Shown: positions 51,705 through 60,900, counted from the first letter of the stretch. The stretch: DNA of 64,000 nucleotides from RGIG3009 sp045596745 (GCA_045596745.1 JAZODA010000055.1:1-64000); one strand, 5' to 3'. Translations and numbers: made by a program. Notes: generated by a model from the letters alone, not told the origin.

Positions 51705-53852
51705 ATGGATAAGTACATCGGAAAGCGTCTGGACGGCCGCTACGAGATTAAAGAAATCATCGGCGTCGGCGGTATGGCGTATGTGTATAAGGCATACGAT
51801 AACATCGATGACCGTATTGTTGCTGTCAAGATTCTGAAAGACGAGTATCTCGCCAACGACGAGTTTACCCGCCGCTATAAAAACGAATCCAAGGCCATTG
51901 CGATTCTGTCTCATCCGAACATTGTTAAGGTGTACGACGTCAGCTTCGGCGATCGGATGCAGTATATCGTAATGGAGTACATCGACGGTATCACGCTGAA
52001 AGAGTATATCGATCAGCAGGAAGACTTCAAGTGGAAAGAGGCTGTGCACTTCACGGTACAGATTCTGCGTGCGCTGCAGCACGCCCACGACAAGGGCATT
52101 GTTCACCGCGACATCAAGCCGCAGAACATTATGCTGCTGCCCGACGGCACCATCAAGGTGACGGACTTCGGCATTGCCCGCTTCTCCCGTCAGGATATTC
52201 GCACCACCCGTGCCACGGATAAGGCAATCGGTTCGGTGCACTACATCAGCCCCGAGCAGGCTCGCGGAGAAATCACTGATGAAAAGGCCGATATCTACTC
52301 GGTCGGTGTGATGCTGTATGAAATGCTGGCCGGTCGTCTGCCGTTCGAAGCGGACAGCGCTGTGTCGGTTGCTATTATGCAGCTGCAGTCCGAAGCCAAG
52401 CCGCCGCGCGAAGTGAATCCGAACATTCCTGAGGGCCTGGAGGATATCACGGTCAAGGCGATGCAGAAGGATCCCTCCAAGCGTTATCAGTCGGCAGCCG
52501 AAATGCTGTACGATTTTGATGAGTTCAAGAAGAATCCCAGCATTCATTTCGAATACAAGTACTTTGTGGACGAAAGCCCCACGCGCTATATGGAGACCAT
52601 CTCCCGCGTTAAGGGTGAGGATACCTCTTCGGCGAACAACCACAATCATCGCGATGAGGAAGAGGAGAAGAAGCCCTTCCCGATTATTCCGGTGCTCAGT
52701 GCTGTGGCTGCCGCGTTTGTGGTGGTGGCGCTGGTGCTGGTCGTGATGCTGGTGTTGGATAAGTTTGGTAACAAGGAAGGCAACAGCAACAGCACCATCA
52801 CTGTGCCGAACTTTGTCGGTATGACGGTGGAGCAGATTGCGAACAACTCGGAATACCTCGAATGGTTTAAGTTTAACGACTACGAGTATGCGTACAACCC
52901 GCAGCCCGAGGGTACGGTTATTGCCCAGAGCCTGGAGGCCGGCATTTCGGTGAAAAAGGGTGTGCGTGACATTACGCTGACGGTCAGCCGCGGCATTCGT
53001 ATGCAGGAAGTGCCGGATGTCATCGGTCTGCATCGTGACGATGCCAAGGCGAAACTGGAAAACGCCGGATTTACCACGGTGTATCGCTTGGAGCAGAGCG
53101 AGGAAGTGGCGGAAGGCTATCTGATTGCGCTGGAGCCTGCGGATTCCACGCTGCAGTATGGTTCGGAAGTGATGATGGTTATCAGCAACGGCGATTCTCC
53201 GCTGGAGGATGTTGAAGTGCCGGATGTGACCCGTCTGGAACTCAAGGAAGCGGTTGAGGAACTGCAGAAGTTCGGCTTCCTTGCGGATGTGGAGCTTACC
53301 GAAGAGGGCCTGGCTGCTTTCGCGGCAACCAACGTGACCTATGTCTTCAGCGATCAGCCCAAGGGTATGGTCGTGAGCCAAACGCCGGTGGGTGTGGAAG
53401 CCAACGTCAAGACGGAAATCAAGTTTGAGGTTTCCAACGGCTATCAGGCAATGACGGTGGATGTGCCGCTGCCGCTGCGCTCCTTCTCCATCGATATGAA
53501 GGTGTATGTCAGCGGTCAGGCACTCCCGCCCTACGAAGACATTTATCCCAGTGCGGCAATCAGCCAGTCTGTGACGGTGGAGCAGGAAAAGGATCTGTAC
53601 ATAGTGACGGTTCTTGTTCGTAAGCACGGCAGCGGCGCTGAATATGTGAAGTATGCCGAGTATATGGTCAACGCTGTTGAGGGTACGATTACCGAGATGA
53701 GCATCGACCCCGATATTCTCTCGCAGTATGAGCAGGATACGCCGGTGGTGGAACCCACTACGCCGGATGACACGACGACAACGCAGCCGTCGGATGGTGA
53801 GACAACGACGACCACTTCTACGACCACCACCGAAGAGCAGCCGCTGGTTTAA
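51705..53852 (+). CDS. prkC: Membrane serine/threonine kinase with PASTA domains
   Basis: 715 residues. The kinase domain (about 1-280) has the glycine loop IGVGGMAYVYKA, the ATP-binding lysine (residue 42), HRDIKPQN and DFG. One membrane helix (about 325-350) leads to three PASTA domains (about 364-430, 433-498, 502-575; PNFVGM, PDVIGL, PDVTRL) that in relatives bind muropeptides. A further beta-rich stretch (about 580-680) and a threonine-rich tail end the protein. It signals wall status to growth, sporulation and germination. Confidence 0.95.
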   Translation: MDKYIGKRLDGRYEIKEIIGVGGMAYVYKAYDNIDDRIVAVKILKDEYLANDEFTRRYKNESKAIAILSHPNIVKVYDVSFGDRMQYIVMEYIDGITLKEYIDQQEDFKWKEAVHFTVQILRALQHAHDKGIVHRDIKPQNIMLLPDGTIKVTDFGIARFSRQDIRTTRATDKAIGSVHYISPEQARGEITDEKADIYSVGVMLYEMLAGRLPFEADSAVSVAIMQLQSEAKPPREVNPNIPEGLEDITVKAMQKDPSKRYQSAAEMLYDFDEFKKNPSIHFEYKYFVDESPTRYMETISRVKGEDTSSANNHNHRDEEEEKKPFPIIPVLSAVAAAFVVVALVLVVMLVLDKFGNKEGNSNSTITVPNFVGMTVEQIANNSEYLEWFKFNDYEYAYNPQPEGTVIAQSLEAGISVKKGVRDITLTVSRGIRMQEVPDVIGLHRDDAKAKLENAGFTTVYRLEQSEEVAEGYLIALEPADSTLQYGSEVMMVISNGDSPLEDVEVPDVTRLELKEAVEELQKFGFLADVELTEEGLAAFAATNVTYVFSDQPKGMVVSQTPVGVEANVKTEIKFEVSNGYQAMTVDVPLPLRSFSIDMKVYVSGQALPPYEDIYPSAAISQSVTVEQEKDLYIVTVLVRKHGSGAEYVKYAEYMVNAVEGTITEMSIDPDILSQYEQDTPVVEPTTPDDTTTTQPSDGETTTTTSTTTTEEQPLV

Positions 53853-53860
53853 CATACGGT

Positions 53861-54754
53861 ATGACAGTGTTGCACGAAGGAATGATTTTACAAGGCATCG
53901 GCGGTTTCTATTATGTAGAGACCGCCGATGCGGTCTATGAATGCAAGGCGCGCGGCTCGTTCCGCCGAGAGGGTATCACGCCTGTAGCGGGTGATCGTGT
54001 AGAAATCACGCTGCAGGAGGATAGCCTGACCGGTACGCTGGAACGGGTGCTGCCGCGCCGTAATATTCTGGTGCGTCCGCCTGTTGCCAACCTCGATCAG
54101 CTCGCGGTGATTGCCTCGGTGGCAGAGCCTGCCCCCAACGCGTTGTTGCTGGATAAGCTGATTGCGATTGCGGAGGAAAACGACATCGAGCCGATTTTGG
54201 TTATCACCAAGTCCGATTTACAGGATACGGCGGAGCTGGAAGCGGTGTACCGTCTTGCCGGTATTCCGGTGTTCACGGTAACGGTGACGCGCCCTGAAAC
54301 GGCTGAGCCGCTCCGACAGCAGCTCGCAGGTCGTGTGACGGCGTTTGCAGGCAACTCGGGTGTCGGTAAATCCAGCCTGCTGAACGTCATTGACCCCACG
54401 CTGCAGCGTGAAACGGGGGAAATCAGTCACAAGCTGGGACGTGGTCGGCATACCACGCGCTCGGCGGTGTTGTTCCCGCTGTCCGGTGGTGGGTATCTGG
54501 CAGATACCGCCGGCTTCTCGGCGCTGGATATGGAGCGTATCCATCCCATTGATAAGGAACGGCTGGAGGATTGCTTCAGAGAATTCCGTCCGCTGTTCGG
54601 CAAGTGCCGCTTTACCGGATGTTCCCACGTGTGTGAGCCGGATTGTGCGGTACGCGAAGCGGTGGAAAACGGCGAGATTGCGCGAACGCGGTATGAAAGC
54701 TACTGCGCGATGTATGCGCAGGCACAGTTGCGCAAGCCTTGGGAAAACAAATAA
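53861..54754 (+). CDS. rsgA: Small ribosomal subunit biogenesis GTPase
   Basis: 297 residues. Circularly permuted GTPase: the G4 motif TKSD comes before the P-loop GNSGVGKSS, with an OB fold in front and a C-terminal zinc knuckle (GKCRFTGCSHVCEPDC). It checks 30S maturation. In many Firmicutes rpe and thiN come next, but here a terminator and two tiny genes follow instead. Confidence 0.95.
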   Translation: MTVLHEGMILQGIGGFYYVETADAVYECKARGSFRREGITPVAGDRVEITLQEDSLTGTLERVLPRRNILVRPPVANLDQLAVIASVAEPAPNALLLDKLIAIAEENDIEPILVITKSDLQDTAELEAVYRLAGIPVFTVTVTRPETAEPLRQQLAGRVTAFAGNSGVGKSSLLNVIDPTLQRETGEISHKLGRGRHTTRSAVLFPLSGGGYLADTAGFSALDMERIHPIDKERLEDCFREFRPLFGKCRFTGCSHVCEPDCAVREAVENGEIARTRYESYCAMYAQAQLRKPWENK

Positions 54755-54764
54755 ACAGGATGTC

Positions 54765-54796
54765 AAAACAACGAAGCAAACGCTTCGTTGTTTTTT
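54765..54796 (+). terminator. Terminator of the priA-rsgA operon
   Basis: A 13-bp stem (54765-54777 with 54782-54794), loop AAAC, long T run. Confidence 0.88.
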
Positions 54797-54809
54797 CTTT
54801 GCACGCTTT

Positions 54810-54836
54810 TTGACAGAAGGAATATGCTGATAATAC
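54810..54836 (+). promoter_or_regulatory. Possible promoter of the two tiny genes
   Basis: TTGACA (54810-54815), 15-base spacer, TAATAC (54831-54836) with an extended TGA motif. Confidence 0.4.
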
Positions 54837-54867
54837 AGACGCAACGGCGGGAAGGGGAGGATGGCTT

Positions 54868-55014
54868 GTGAGAAAACAACGCTGTAACCGAGGGGGTTGC
54901 TTCGCGGCGTTTGGCGCGGGTTTGCTGGTGGCGCTGCTGTTTCCGACAAAGCTGATATTAATCCTTGCCGCCGCTGCGCTGGTACTTACCGGCATCTCGT
55001 TGCTGCGATGCTGA
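54868..55014 (+). CDS. 48-residue membrane protein, unknown
   Basis: A GTG start behind GAAGGGGAGGA, 48 residues. A basic, cysteine-containing N terminus (MRKQRCNRGGCF) is followed by two closely spaced hydrophobic stretches, AAFGAGLLVALLFP and LILILAAAALVLTGISLL, and a final RC. It looks like a small hairpin membrane protein. The position, directly before spoVM and the SPOCS gene, suggests a spore or mother-cell role, but that is a guess from neighbours. Confidence 0.65.
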   Translation: MRKQRCNRGGCFAAFGAGLLVALLFPTKLILILAAAALVLTGISLLRC

Positions 55015-55036
55015 AAACCGTCTGAGGAGGAGCGCT

Positions 55037-55126
55037 ATGCAGATTGTTGTTGTGAAGAGTCCGAGGTTTTTGTGCGGTATCCTGCGGCAGGTATTCCGAA
55101 TCAAAAAGAACACAGAGACAGTATAA
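55037..55126 (+). CDS. spoVM: Stage V sporulation protein M
   Basis: 29 residues with a strong GAGGAGG seven bases before the ATG. The peptide MQIVVVKSPRFLCGILRQV aligns in register with Bacillus SpoVM: K-x-P-K/R-FL-x-GI-x-R are conserved, including the proline that shapes its helix. SpoVM is an amphipathic peptide that recognises the convex forespore membrane and anchors the SpoIVA coat base. In Bacillus it also lies shortly after the prpC-prkC-rsgA cluster, which supports the call. Confidence 0.85.
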   Translation: MQIVVVKSPRFLCGILRQVFRIKKNTETV

Positions 55127-55132
55127 GTCGGG

Positions 55133-55165
55133 AGCAGCGGAGCGATGAGTTCTCCGCTGCTTTGT
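55133..55165 (+). terminator. Weak terminator-like hairpin after spoVM
   Basis: A 9-bp stem (55133-55141 with 55153-55161) with only a short T tail. Confidence 0.4.
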
Positions 55166-55193
55166 CATATCGAGGGATGGCGGTGCATATAGT
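55165..55193 (+). promoter_or_regulatory. Sigma-E-like promoter of the SPOCS/LysM gene
   Basis: TCATATC (55165-55171), 14-base spacer, CATATAGT (55186-55193), 29 bases before the ATG. This resembles the mother-cell sigma-E pattern KMATATT-N14-CATACAMT (6 of 7 and 6 of 8 positions). No sigma-A pair is seen here. Confidence 0.5.
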
Positions 55194-55222
55194 ACGGTAG
55201 AAAAGTAAAAGGAGAGAGACGA

Positions 55223-56752
55223 ATGGAACTTCAAACGATTTGCAAGCGGATTGGCACGGTCGCAACCCTGTTTGATGATTTTGATGAGCGTCCTGTTGAC
55301 TGCGATTTTGTGTTACCCGACTATTTGCCCGATATTACGGCGGTGCTGAAATGCACGATGAAGCCGCTGGTACAGTCGCGTCGCATCAGTGGTGACCGTG
55401 TCACGGTGGATGGTACGGTGTATCTGCAGCTGTTGTATCTCGACGAGGAGCGCCGCTGTGTGCACAGTTATGAACACAACCAGCCGTTTTCCTCGGTGTT
55501 TACGGTCAAAGACCTGAAAAGCAGTGATGTGGTGCGGGATGCCGTCAAGGTCGGTTATGTCAACTGCCGCGCCACAGGTCCGCGCCGTGTTGACGTCCAC
55601 GGGGCGTTCAGTGTGTGCCTGACGGTGCTGTCCAACGAAGGACGCGAAGCGGTGACGGCGGCAACGTGCGAGGGGTTGCATACGCGTGTTTGCCCTGTGG
55701 AAAGCACGGTCATCGTCGGTCAGGCGCAGAAGACGGTGTCTCTCAACGAGGTGGTCGATTTGGGGACAATGCCCGCGGTAGCACTTTTGCGCAACGAGGC
55801 CTCGGCGGTCATTACCGAATGCCATCGTGTCAGCGGTAAAGCGGTGGTAAAGGGCGATGTGCTGTTGCGCACCGCATACATTGGTGACGCGCAGAGTGGA
55901 GAAGTGTGCCACGTTTGCAACACCGTTCCGTTTAGTCAGATTTTGGATCTTGAGGGATTGGAAGAGGAGCATCTTTGCGATTGTCGGGTGCAGGTAGCAC
56001 AGTGTGATGCTCGGTTGATGCAGGATCCCGGTGGAGAAAATCGGTTGCTTTCGGTTGCGCTCAAGCTTACCGTAACACTGGAGTGTTACGCAAAAGAGCT
56101 TTCCGAAGTTGTGACGGATGCGTACCATACTGCGTTTTCGCTGAAGACCGAAACCGGTCGGTTTGACAGTTGTCGGTTGGTGTTCGCGCGGACAGACACG
56201 GTGCCTGTGGCAATCACGCAGGAACTGCCGGACGGCGATATTGCGCAGATTGTGGATGTGTGGTGTGAGCCGTTGGCGGTGACTTGCCGCGAAGAAAACG
56301 GCGGTAGCGTGCTGAATGGCGAGATGTTTATCGGTATGCTGACGGCGGATGGCAACGGGGTGCTGTCGTTCTATGAGCGGACGGCGGATTATACGCTGGA
56401 ATTGCCGGAGGGATGCCCGAGTGTAACCGCGGAAGCGACACTCTTGGATGTTTCCTATACCCGAAACGGCTCGCAGTTGGAAATTCGCATACAGCTTTCG
56501 GTGCAACGGCTGGGACTTTGTCCGCAAAGTCGTGTGGCAATCACCAAACTGTCTGTAGACGAAACCGCTCCGCGCACGCAGAGCGATCCGCTGGACGGTT
56601 GTTGCCTTAAGGTGTGCTTTGCCTCGGCAGGCGAATCGGTGTGGGATTTGGCGCGGCGTGAGCGCACCTCGCCGGAAGCGCTGAAAACGGAAAACGGTCT
56701 TACACAGGATGTGCTGGAGAGCGATATGCTCCTGCTTATCCCGATGCGGTAA
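55223..56752 (+). CDS. SPOCS-domain (DUF3794) protein with C-terminal LysM
   Basis: 509 residues with AAAGGAGAGAGACG before the ATG. The first domain has DCDFVLPDYLPDITAVLKC, the mark of DUF3794/SPOCS proteins linked to spore coats; similar beta-rich repeats fill the middle. Residues about 463-508 form a LysM domain (ASAGESVWDLARRERTSPEAL...DMLLLIP), which would bind peptidoglycan, presumably cortex. Its promoter looks sigma-E-like and spoVM is just upstream. No signal peptide, consistent with assembly in the mother cell. Confidence 0.88.
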   Translation: MELQTICKRIGTVATLFDDFDERPVDCDFVLPDYLPDITAVLKCTMKPLVQSRRISGDRVTVDGTVYLQLLYLDEERRCVHSYEHNQPFSSVFTVKDLKSSDVVRDAVKVGYVNCRATGPRRVDVHGAFSVCLTVLSNEGREAVTAATCEGLHTRVCPVESTVIVGQAQKTVSLNEVVDLGTMPAVALLRNEASAVITECHRVSGKAVVKGDVLLRTAYIGDAQSGEVCHVCNTVPFSQILDLEGLEEEHLCDCRVQVAQCDARLMQDPGGENRLLSVALKLTVTLECYAKELSEVVTDAYHTAFSLKTETGRFDSCRLVFARTDTVPVAITQELPDGDIAQIVDVWCEPLAVTCREENGGSVLNGEMFIGMLTADGNGVLSFYERTADYTLELPEGCPSVTAEATLLDVSYTRNGSQLEIRIQLSVQRLGLCPQSRVAITKLSVDETAPRTQSDPLDGCCLKVCFASAGESVWDLARRERTSPEALKTENGLTQDVLESDMLLLIPMR

Positions 56753-56753
56753 T

Positions 56754-56790
56754 AAAAAGCCCTTTTATCGTGAGATAAAAGGGCTTTTTT
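56754..56790 (+). terminator. Terminator of the SPOCS gene
   Basis: A 16-bp perfect stem (56754-56769 with 56774-56789), loop GTGA, T run. Confidence 0.88.
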
Positions 56791-56793
56791 ATC

Positions 56794-56822
56794 TTGTACA
56801 GACAAGAAAATGGTGGTATACT
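56794..56822 (+). promoter_or_regulatory. Promoter of pepF
   Basis: TTGTAC (56794-56799), 17-base spacer, TATACT (56817-56822). Confidence 0.65.
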
Positions 56823-56852
56823 ATGATTGTTAAATTGGTGGAGGTGTCCTGT

Positions 56853-58556
56853 ATGAAATTCTGCGAAATGCCGTATCAGCGTCCGTCGCTTGAGGATATT
56901 AAGCACGACCTGACCGAACTGACCGAACAACTGTCTGCCGCGGCGGATTATGCTGCCGCGCGCGAGGTGTTTTTGCGTCACGAAGAGCGGATGAAGCAGG
57001 TCGCCACCGCACGCACGCTGGTAAGCATTCGTCATTCCATTGATACGCGTGACGAGTTTTACGATGCGGAAACGAAGTTTTGGAATGCCGCGTCTCCCGA
57101 ATTGCAGGAGTACGAGCAGAATTGGACGGCGGCCATGCTGGCGTCGCCGTTCCGCGCTGATTTTGCAGCGGAGTACGGGGATGTGTATTTTGTCAACGCC
57201 GAGCTGGAACTTAAGTCGTTTGACACGGCGATTATTGCGGAGTTGCAGCAGGAAAACGAGCTGACGCAGGAGTACGAAAAGTTGCTTGCCTCGGCGCGCA
57301 TTCCGTTTGAAGAGGGTACGTATACCATTGCCCAGATGACTCCTTTCAAGACCAGTGCGGATGACACACGCCGCCTGGCTGCTTGGAAAGCGGAGGGTCG
57401 GTGGTATAAGGATAATCAGGCGGCACTGGATGATTTGTACGACCGTCTTGTTCATCTGCGTGATGCGATGGGCAAAAAGATGGGGTATGGTGGATATACG
57501 CAGCTTGGTTACTACCGTATGCAGCGCAACTGCTATACCAAAGAGGATGTCGAAGCATTCCGCGCGGCGGTGGTGAAGTATCTGGTGCCGGTGGCGGCGG
57601 ATATTTATCGCGAACGCGCCCGTCGTCTCGGCAAGTCGTATCCGCTGAGCTTTGCGGATGCCGCGCTGAAGTTCCGTAGCGGCAATCCCAAGCCGTGCGG
57701 TACGGCGGATGATATTTTAGCGCAGGGTAAGCGTTTTTATGAAGAGTTGTCGCCCGAAACGGCGGAGTTTTTCAACGCGATGCTGGATGGTGAACTGCTG
57801 GATGTGCTGTCCGCCGAAGGCAAAGCGGGCGGCGGTTACTGCACCGATATTTCCGCTTATCGTGTGCCGTTTATTTTCGCCAATTTCAACGGCACGCAGG
57901 GCGATGTGGAGGTTGTGACCCACGAAGCAGGTCACGCATTTGCGTATTGGATGAACCGTGACCGCGTGCCGATGGAAACCGCCTGGCCGGGTATGGAAGG
58001 CTGCGAGGTCCATTCCATGGCAATGGAATTTTTTGCGTGGCCGTGGGCAGAAGGCTTTTTCGGGGAGGATACGAAAAAGTTCCTCTACAGCCATCTGTCG
58101 GGTGCGCTGACCTTTATTCCGTACGGCACGATGGTGGACCATTTCCAGCATATTGTGTATGAACAGCCCGACCTGACACCGGCACAGCGCCATGCGGTCT
58201 GGAAAGACCTGCTCGGCACGTATATGCCGTGGATGCGCCTCGACGGCGACATCCCGTTCTACAGCGAGGGTGAAGGCTGGCAGCGGCAGCACCACATTTA
58301 TTCGTTGCCGTTCTACTATATCGATTACTGCTTGGCACAGACTGTGGCGCTGCAGTTCTGGGCGATGATTATGCGCGACCCGAAGGACGCCTGGGAGCGG
58401 TATATGAAGTATACTGTGCAGGGTGGCAGCCGCGTGTTTACCGAGCTGCTGAAGCACGCCGATTTGGACACGCCGTTTAAGGAGTCGTGTCTGCGCGGTG
58501 TCTGCGAAACGGCGGCATCGTGGCTTTCGTCGTTTGATCTCGGAGATATTAAGTAA
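56853..58556 (+). CDS. pepF: M3-family oligoendopeptidase (PepF type)
   Basis: 567 residues from the ATG at 56853, behind GGTGGAGGTGT; earlier in-frame codons overlap the previous terminator. The zinc site is THEAGHAFAYW near residue 357, with the third ligand in EVHSMAMEFFAWPW; GEGWQRQHHIY near residue 470 lies in the substrate channel. A cytosolic metallopeptidase cutting short peptides. It lies 33 bases before a peptide-type binding protein, so both probably serve peptide nutrition. Confidence 0.92.
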   Translation: MKFCEMPYQRPSLEDIKHDLTELTEQLSAAADYAAAREVFLRHEERMKQVATARTLVSIRHSIDTRDEFYDAETKFWNAASPELQEYEQNWTAAMLASPFRADFAAEYGDVYFVNAELELKSFDTAIIAELQQENELTQEYEKLLASARIPFEEGTYTIAQMTPFKTSADDTRRLAAWKAEGRWYKDNQAALDDLYDRLVHLRDAMGKKMGYGGYTQLGYYRMQRNCYTKEDVEAFRAAVVKYLVPVAADIYRERARRLGKSYPLSFADAALKFRSGNPKPCGTADDILAQGKRFYEELSPETAEFFNAMLDGELLDVLSAEGKAGGGYCTDISAYRVPFIFANFNGTQGDVEVVTHEAGHAFAYWMNRDRVPMETAWPGMEGCEVHSMAMEFFAWPWAEGFFGEDTKKFLYSHLSGALTFIPYGTMVDHFQHIVYEQPDLTPAQRHAVWKDLLGTYMPWMRLDGDIPFYSEGEGWQRQHHIYSLPFYYIDYCLAQTVALQFWAMIMRDPKDAWERYMKYTVQGGSRVFTELLKHADLDTPFKESCLRGVCETAASWLSSFDLGDIK

Positions 58557-58589
58557 CGAAGTGTAAAAAGCAGAAAGGGAGGAAGTTGT

Positions 58590-60806
58590 ATGTGGCATAA
58601 CCGTATTGCACGGCGGATGCTCTGTGCCGTTCTGGCTGCTTGTTTGTGCATCCTCCCCGGATGCCGCAAGAGTGAGCCGAAAGCGGTTTCTGCCAACGTA
58701 TCGCTGATGGTTGGCGGTGACGCTCTGGAGGGCGTTTTTTCGCCGTTTTTTGCGGAACTGGAATCCGACCGGGATATTGTGGATCTGACCCAGATTCGCT
58801 TGCTTTATACCGACCGTGCGGGACAGGTTATCTGTAACGGCATCGAGGGCGAAACCACGATGTATAACGATACGGAATACACCTACACCGGTCCTGCCAA
58901 CGTCGTGATTACCGAGTGTGAGGATGGCAGTGTGGAGTATGCCTTTACGCTGCGTGAGGATATTACGTTTTCCGACGGACAGCCGCTGACGGCAAAGGAC
59001 GTTGTGTTCTCGATGTATGTGCTTTGTGACCCGACATACGACGGTTCTTCGTCGTTTGCGTCATTGCCCATTCAGGGACTGTCGGACTATCGCAAAAACG
59101 TGACGCCGAAGTGGAAGCTGATTCTGAAGGATACGCCGAGCAACGCGATTAACGGATCGAAGGACGGCTATTACACCGTCGATGAGGCGCTCTCTTTCTG
59201 GACGCTGTTTAACGAAGCGGGTGCCGAGTTTGCTCAGGAAATCGTGGATGACGGCATCGCTCGCGGCATCGGCAGTGATGTGCGCGGTGTGGCGGCGGCA
59301 CTTGGGTACGTTGGTTTATCGGAAACGGCAAGTGCGACGGATTTCTTCAACGCAATTGTGGATGCGCGTGGCTACGATATTTCGGCAGCGGGCATCAATG
59401 CACCGGCTGTTAAAAACGATTTTTCTTCGTTGCTGATGTCGCGGCTTACCTCGACGCTCCAACGCGGTGTTGTGACAGGGTATTCCGCACCGCGTATTTC
59501 GGGTATTCGCCAGACCGGTGATTACACGCTGACGGTAATGCTGACGCGGGCCGATGCGTATGCGTTGGAACAGTTCTGCATTCCGATTGCGCCGCTGCAC
59601 TACTACGGCAGTGAGCAGATGTATTCGCCCGAAAGCGGAACGTTCGGCTTCTCCAAGGGTAATCTTTCGGCGATACGCAGCAAGTCTGCCAAGCCGCGTG
59701 GCGCGGGCCCATATGTGTATTACAGTTATAAGGATGGCAAGCTTACGCTGAAAGCCAACGCGACATACTACCGCGGTGTTCCCAAAACGGGATATGTGGT
59801 GTATACGCCGATGGATGAGGCGGAGCGCACCGCACAGGTTAGTTCGGGAAAACTGCACCTGACGCAGGTTGAGTACACCCCCGAAGCGGTGGATAAAATT
59901 GAGCAGACCAACGGCGGTGTGCTTAGTGGCGACACGGTGCGGGTAGATAGTTTCTGGTCGAAGGGCTACGGATACGTCGGTATCAGCGCCGATCGCATTC
60001 GGGTGGGCAACGATTCCGGCTCGAATGTGTCCCGCAGCCTGCGTCAGGCTTTGGCGACGGTGTTTACGGCGTATCATAAGGAGTCGGTGGTAGCGTATTA
60101 TAACGACTATGCCGACTGCGTGAGTGCTTTCGATGGGTTGTCTGCATACGCGACGGACGCGCAGGGACAACCGCTTGATTTGTCGTCTCTCTCCGAAGAG
60201 GAACAGTATTTACGCCTGCAGGATGCGGTGTTGTCTCACTTTGCCGCAGCGGGCTACACGGTGGAAAATCGGTACATTATTGCCGCTCCCGAGGCGGCTC
60301 CGCTGCAGTTTGGTGTGTGGTTTGCAGGTGGTGGCGACGGCAATCACCCGGCGTATGAGATGTTGACACAGGCGCAATATTTGCTCGGTCAGATCGGCAT
60401 TACGCTGGAGCTGCACGATGTGGAGGACGACGTTCAACTGCGGACATATATTGCGTCCGGTGAAGCGGCAATCTGGTGCGGTCGTTCGTCTGACGACTAC
60501 TATCAGGATTTGTACGCGTACTACACGGCAACAGGCAGCATCCGTTCTTCGCTGGATATAAACGATAAGGAACTCAAATCGCTGATTGTTTCGGCACAAC
60601 GCGAGACGGATGCCGAGGCGCGGGAGGAGATTTATCAAAAAATCCGCGAAACAGTGTTGGCGTGGGCGGTGGAGGTGCCGCTGTACGAGTGCCAGCAGCT
60701 GCAGGTGTTCAACGCGACCAAGGTGGATATGAGTACAGTGACACGCGATGCCACACCTTATCACGATTGGATCGACGAGATTGAAAAACTGGTGATAAAA
60801 GGTTAA
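58590..60806 (+). CDS. Lipoprotein, ABC substrate-binding protein family 5 (oligopeptide type)
   Basis: 738 residues, longer than the typical ~540. The signal peptide ends in the lipobox LPGC, so it is anchored outside. YAFTLREDITFSDGQPLTAKDVVFS is the family 5 signature (OppA/DppA), and the later YTLTVMLTRADAYAL, QMYSPESGTFGFSKGN and DAEAREEIYQKIRETVLAWAVEVPLYE are typical. The extra length is spread through the middle. No permease or ATPase genes are adjacent, so its transporter is encoded elsewhere or it has another sensing role. Confidence 0.88.
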   Translation: MWHNRIARRMLCAVLAACLCILPGCRKSEPKAVSANVSLMVGGDALEGVFSPFFAELESDRDIVDLTQIRLLYTDRAGQVICNGIEGETTMYNDTEYTYTGPANVVITECEDGSVEYAFTLREDITFSDGQPLTAKDVVFSMYVLCDPTYDGSSSFASLPIQGLSDYRKNVTPKWKLILKDTPSNAINGSKDGYYTVDEALSFWTLFNEAGAEFAQEIVDDGIARGIGSDVRGVAAALGYVGLSETASATDFFNAIVDARGYDISAAGINAPAVKNDFSSLLMSRLTSTLQRGVVTGYSAPRISGIRQTGDYTLTVMLTRADAYALEQFCIPIAPLHYYGSEQMYSPESGTFGFSKGNLSAIRSKSAKPRGAGPYVYYSYKDGKLTLKANATYYRGVPKTGYVVYTPMDEAERTAQVSSGKLHLTQVEYTPEAVDKIEQTNGGVLSGDTVRVDSFWSKGYGYVGISADRIRVGNDSGSNVSRSLRQALATVFTAYHKESVVAYYNDYADCVSAFDGLSAYATDAQGQPLDLSSLSEEEQYLRLQDAVLSHFAAAGYTVENRYIIAAPEAAPLQFGVWFAGGGDGNHPAYEMLTQAQYLLGQIGITLELHDVEDDVQLRTYIASGEAAIWCGRSSDDYYQDLYAYYTATGSIRSSLDINDKELKSLIVSAQRETDAEAREEIYQKIRETVLAWAVEVPLYECQQLQVFNATKVDMSTVTRDATPYHDWIDEIEKLVIKG

Positions 60807-60807
60807 A

Positions 60808-60838
60808 TGAAAAAGCGCCGGACTTCCGGCGCTTTTTT
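60808..60838 (+). terminator. Terminator of pepF and the binding-protein gene
   Basis: GC-rich stem GCGCCGGA/TCCGGCGC around a short loop, with A and T runs. Confidence 0.85.
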
Positions 60839-60900
60839 GTATACGTAATGGGGCGAAACTCTCGGGTTGGTGTTAAGAGAACCTCGCGGACGGATGAGCG

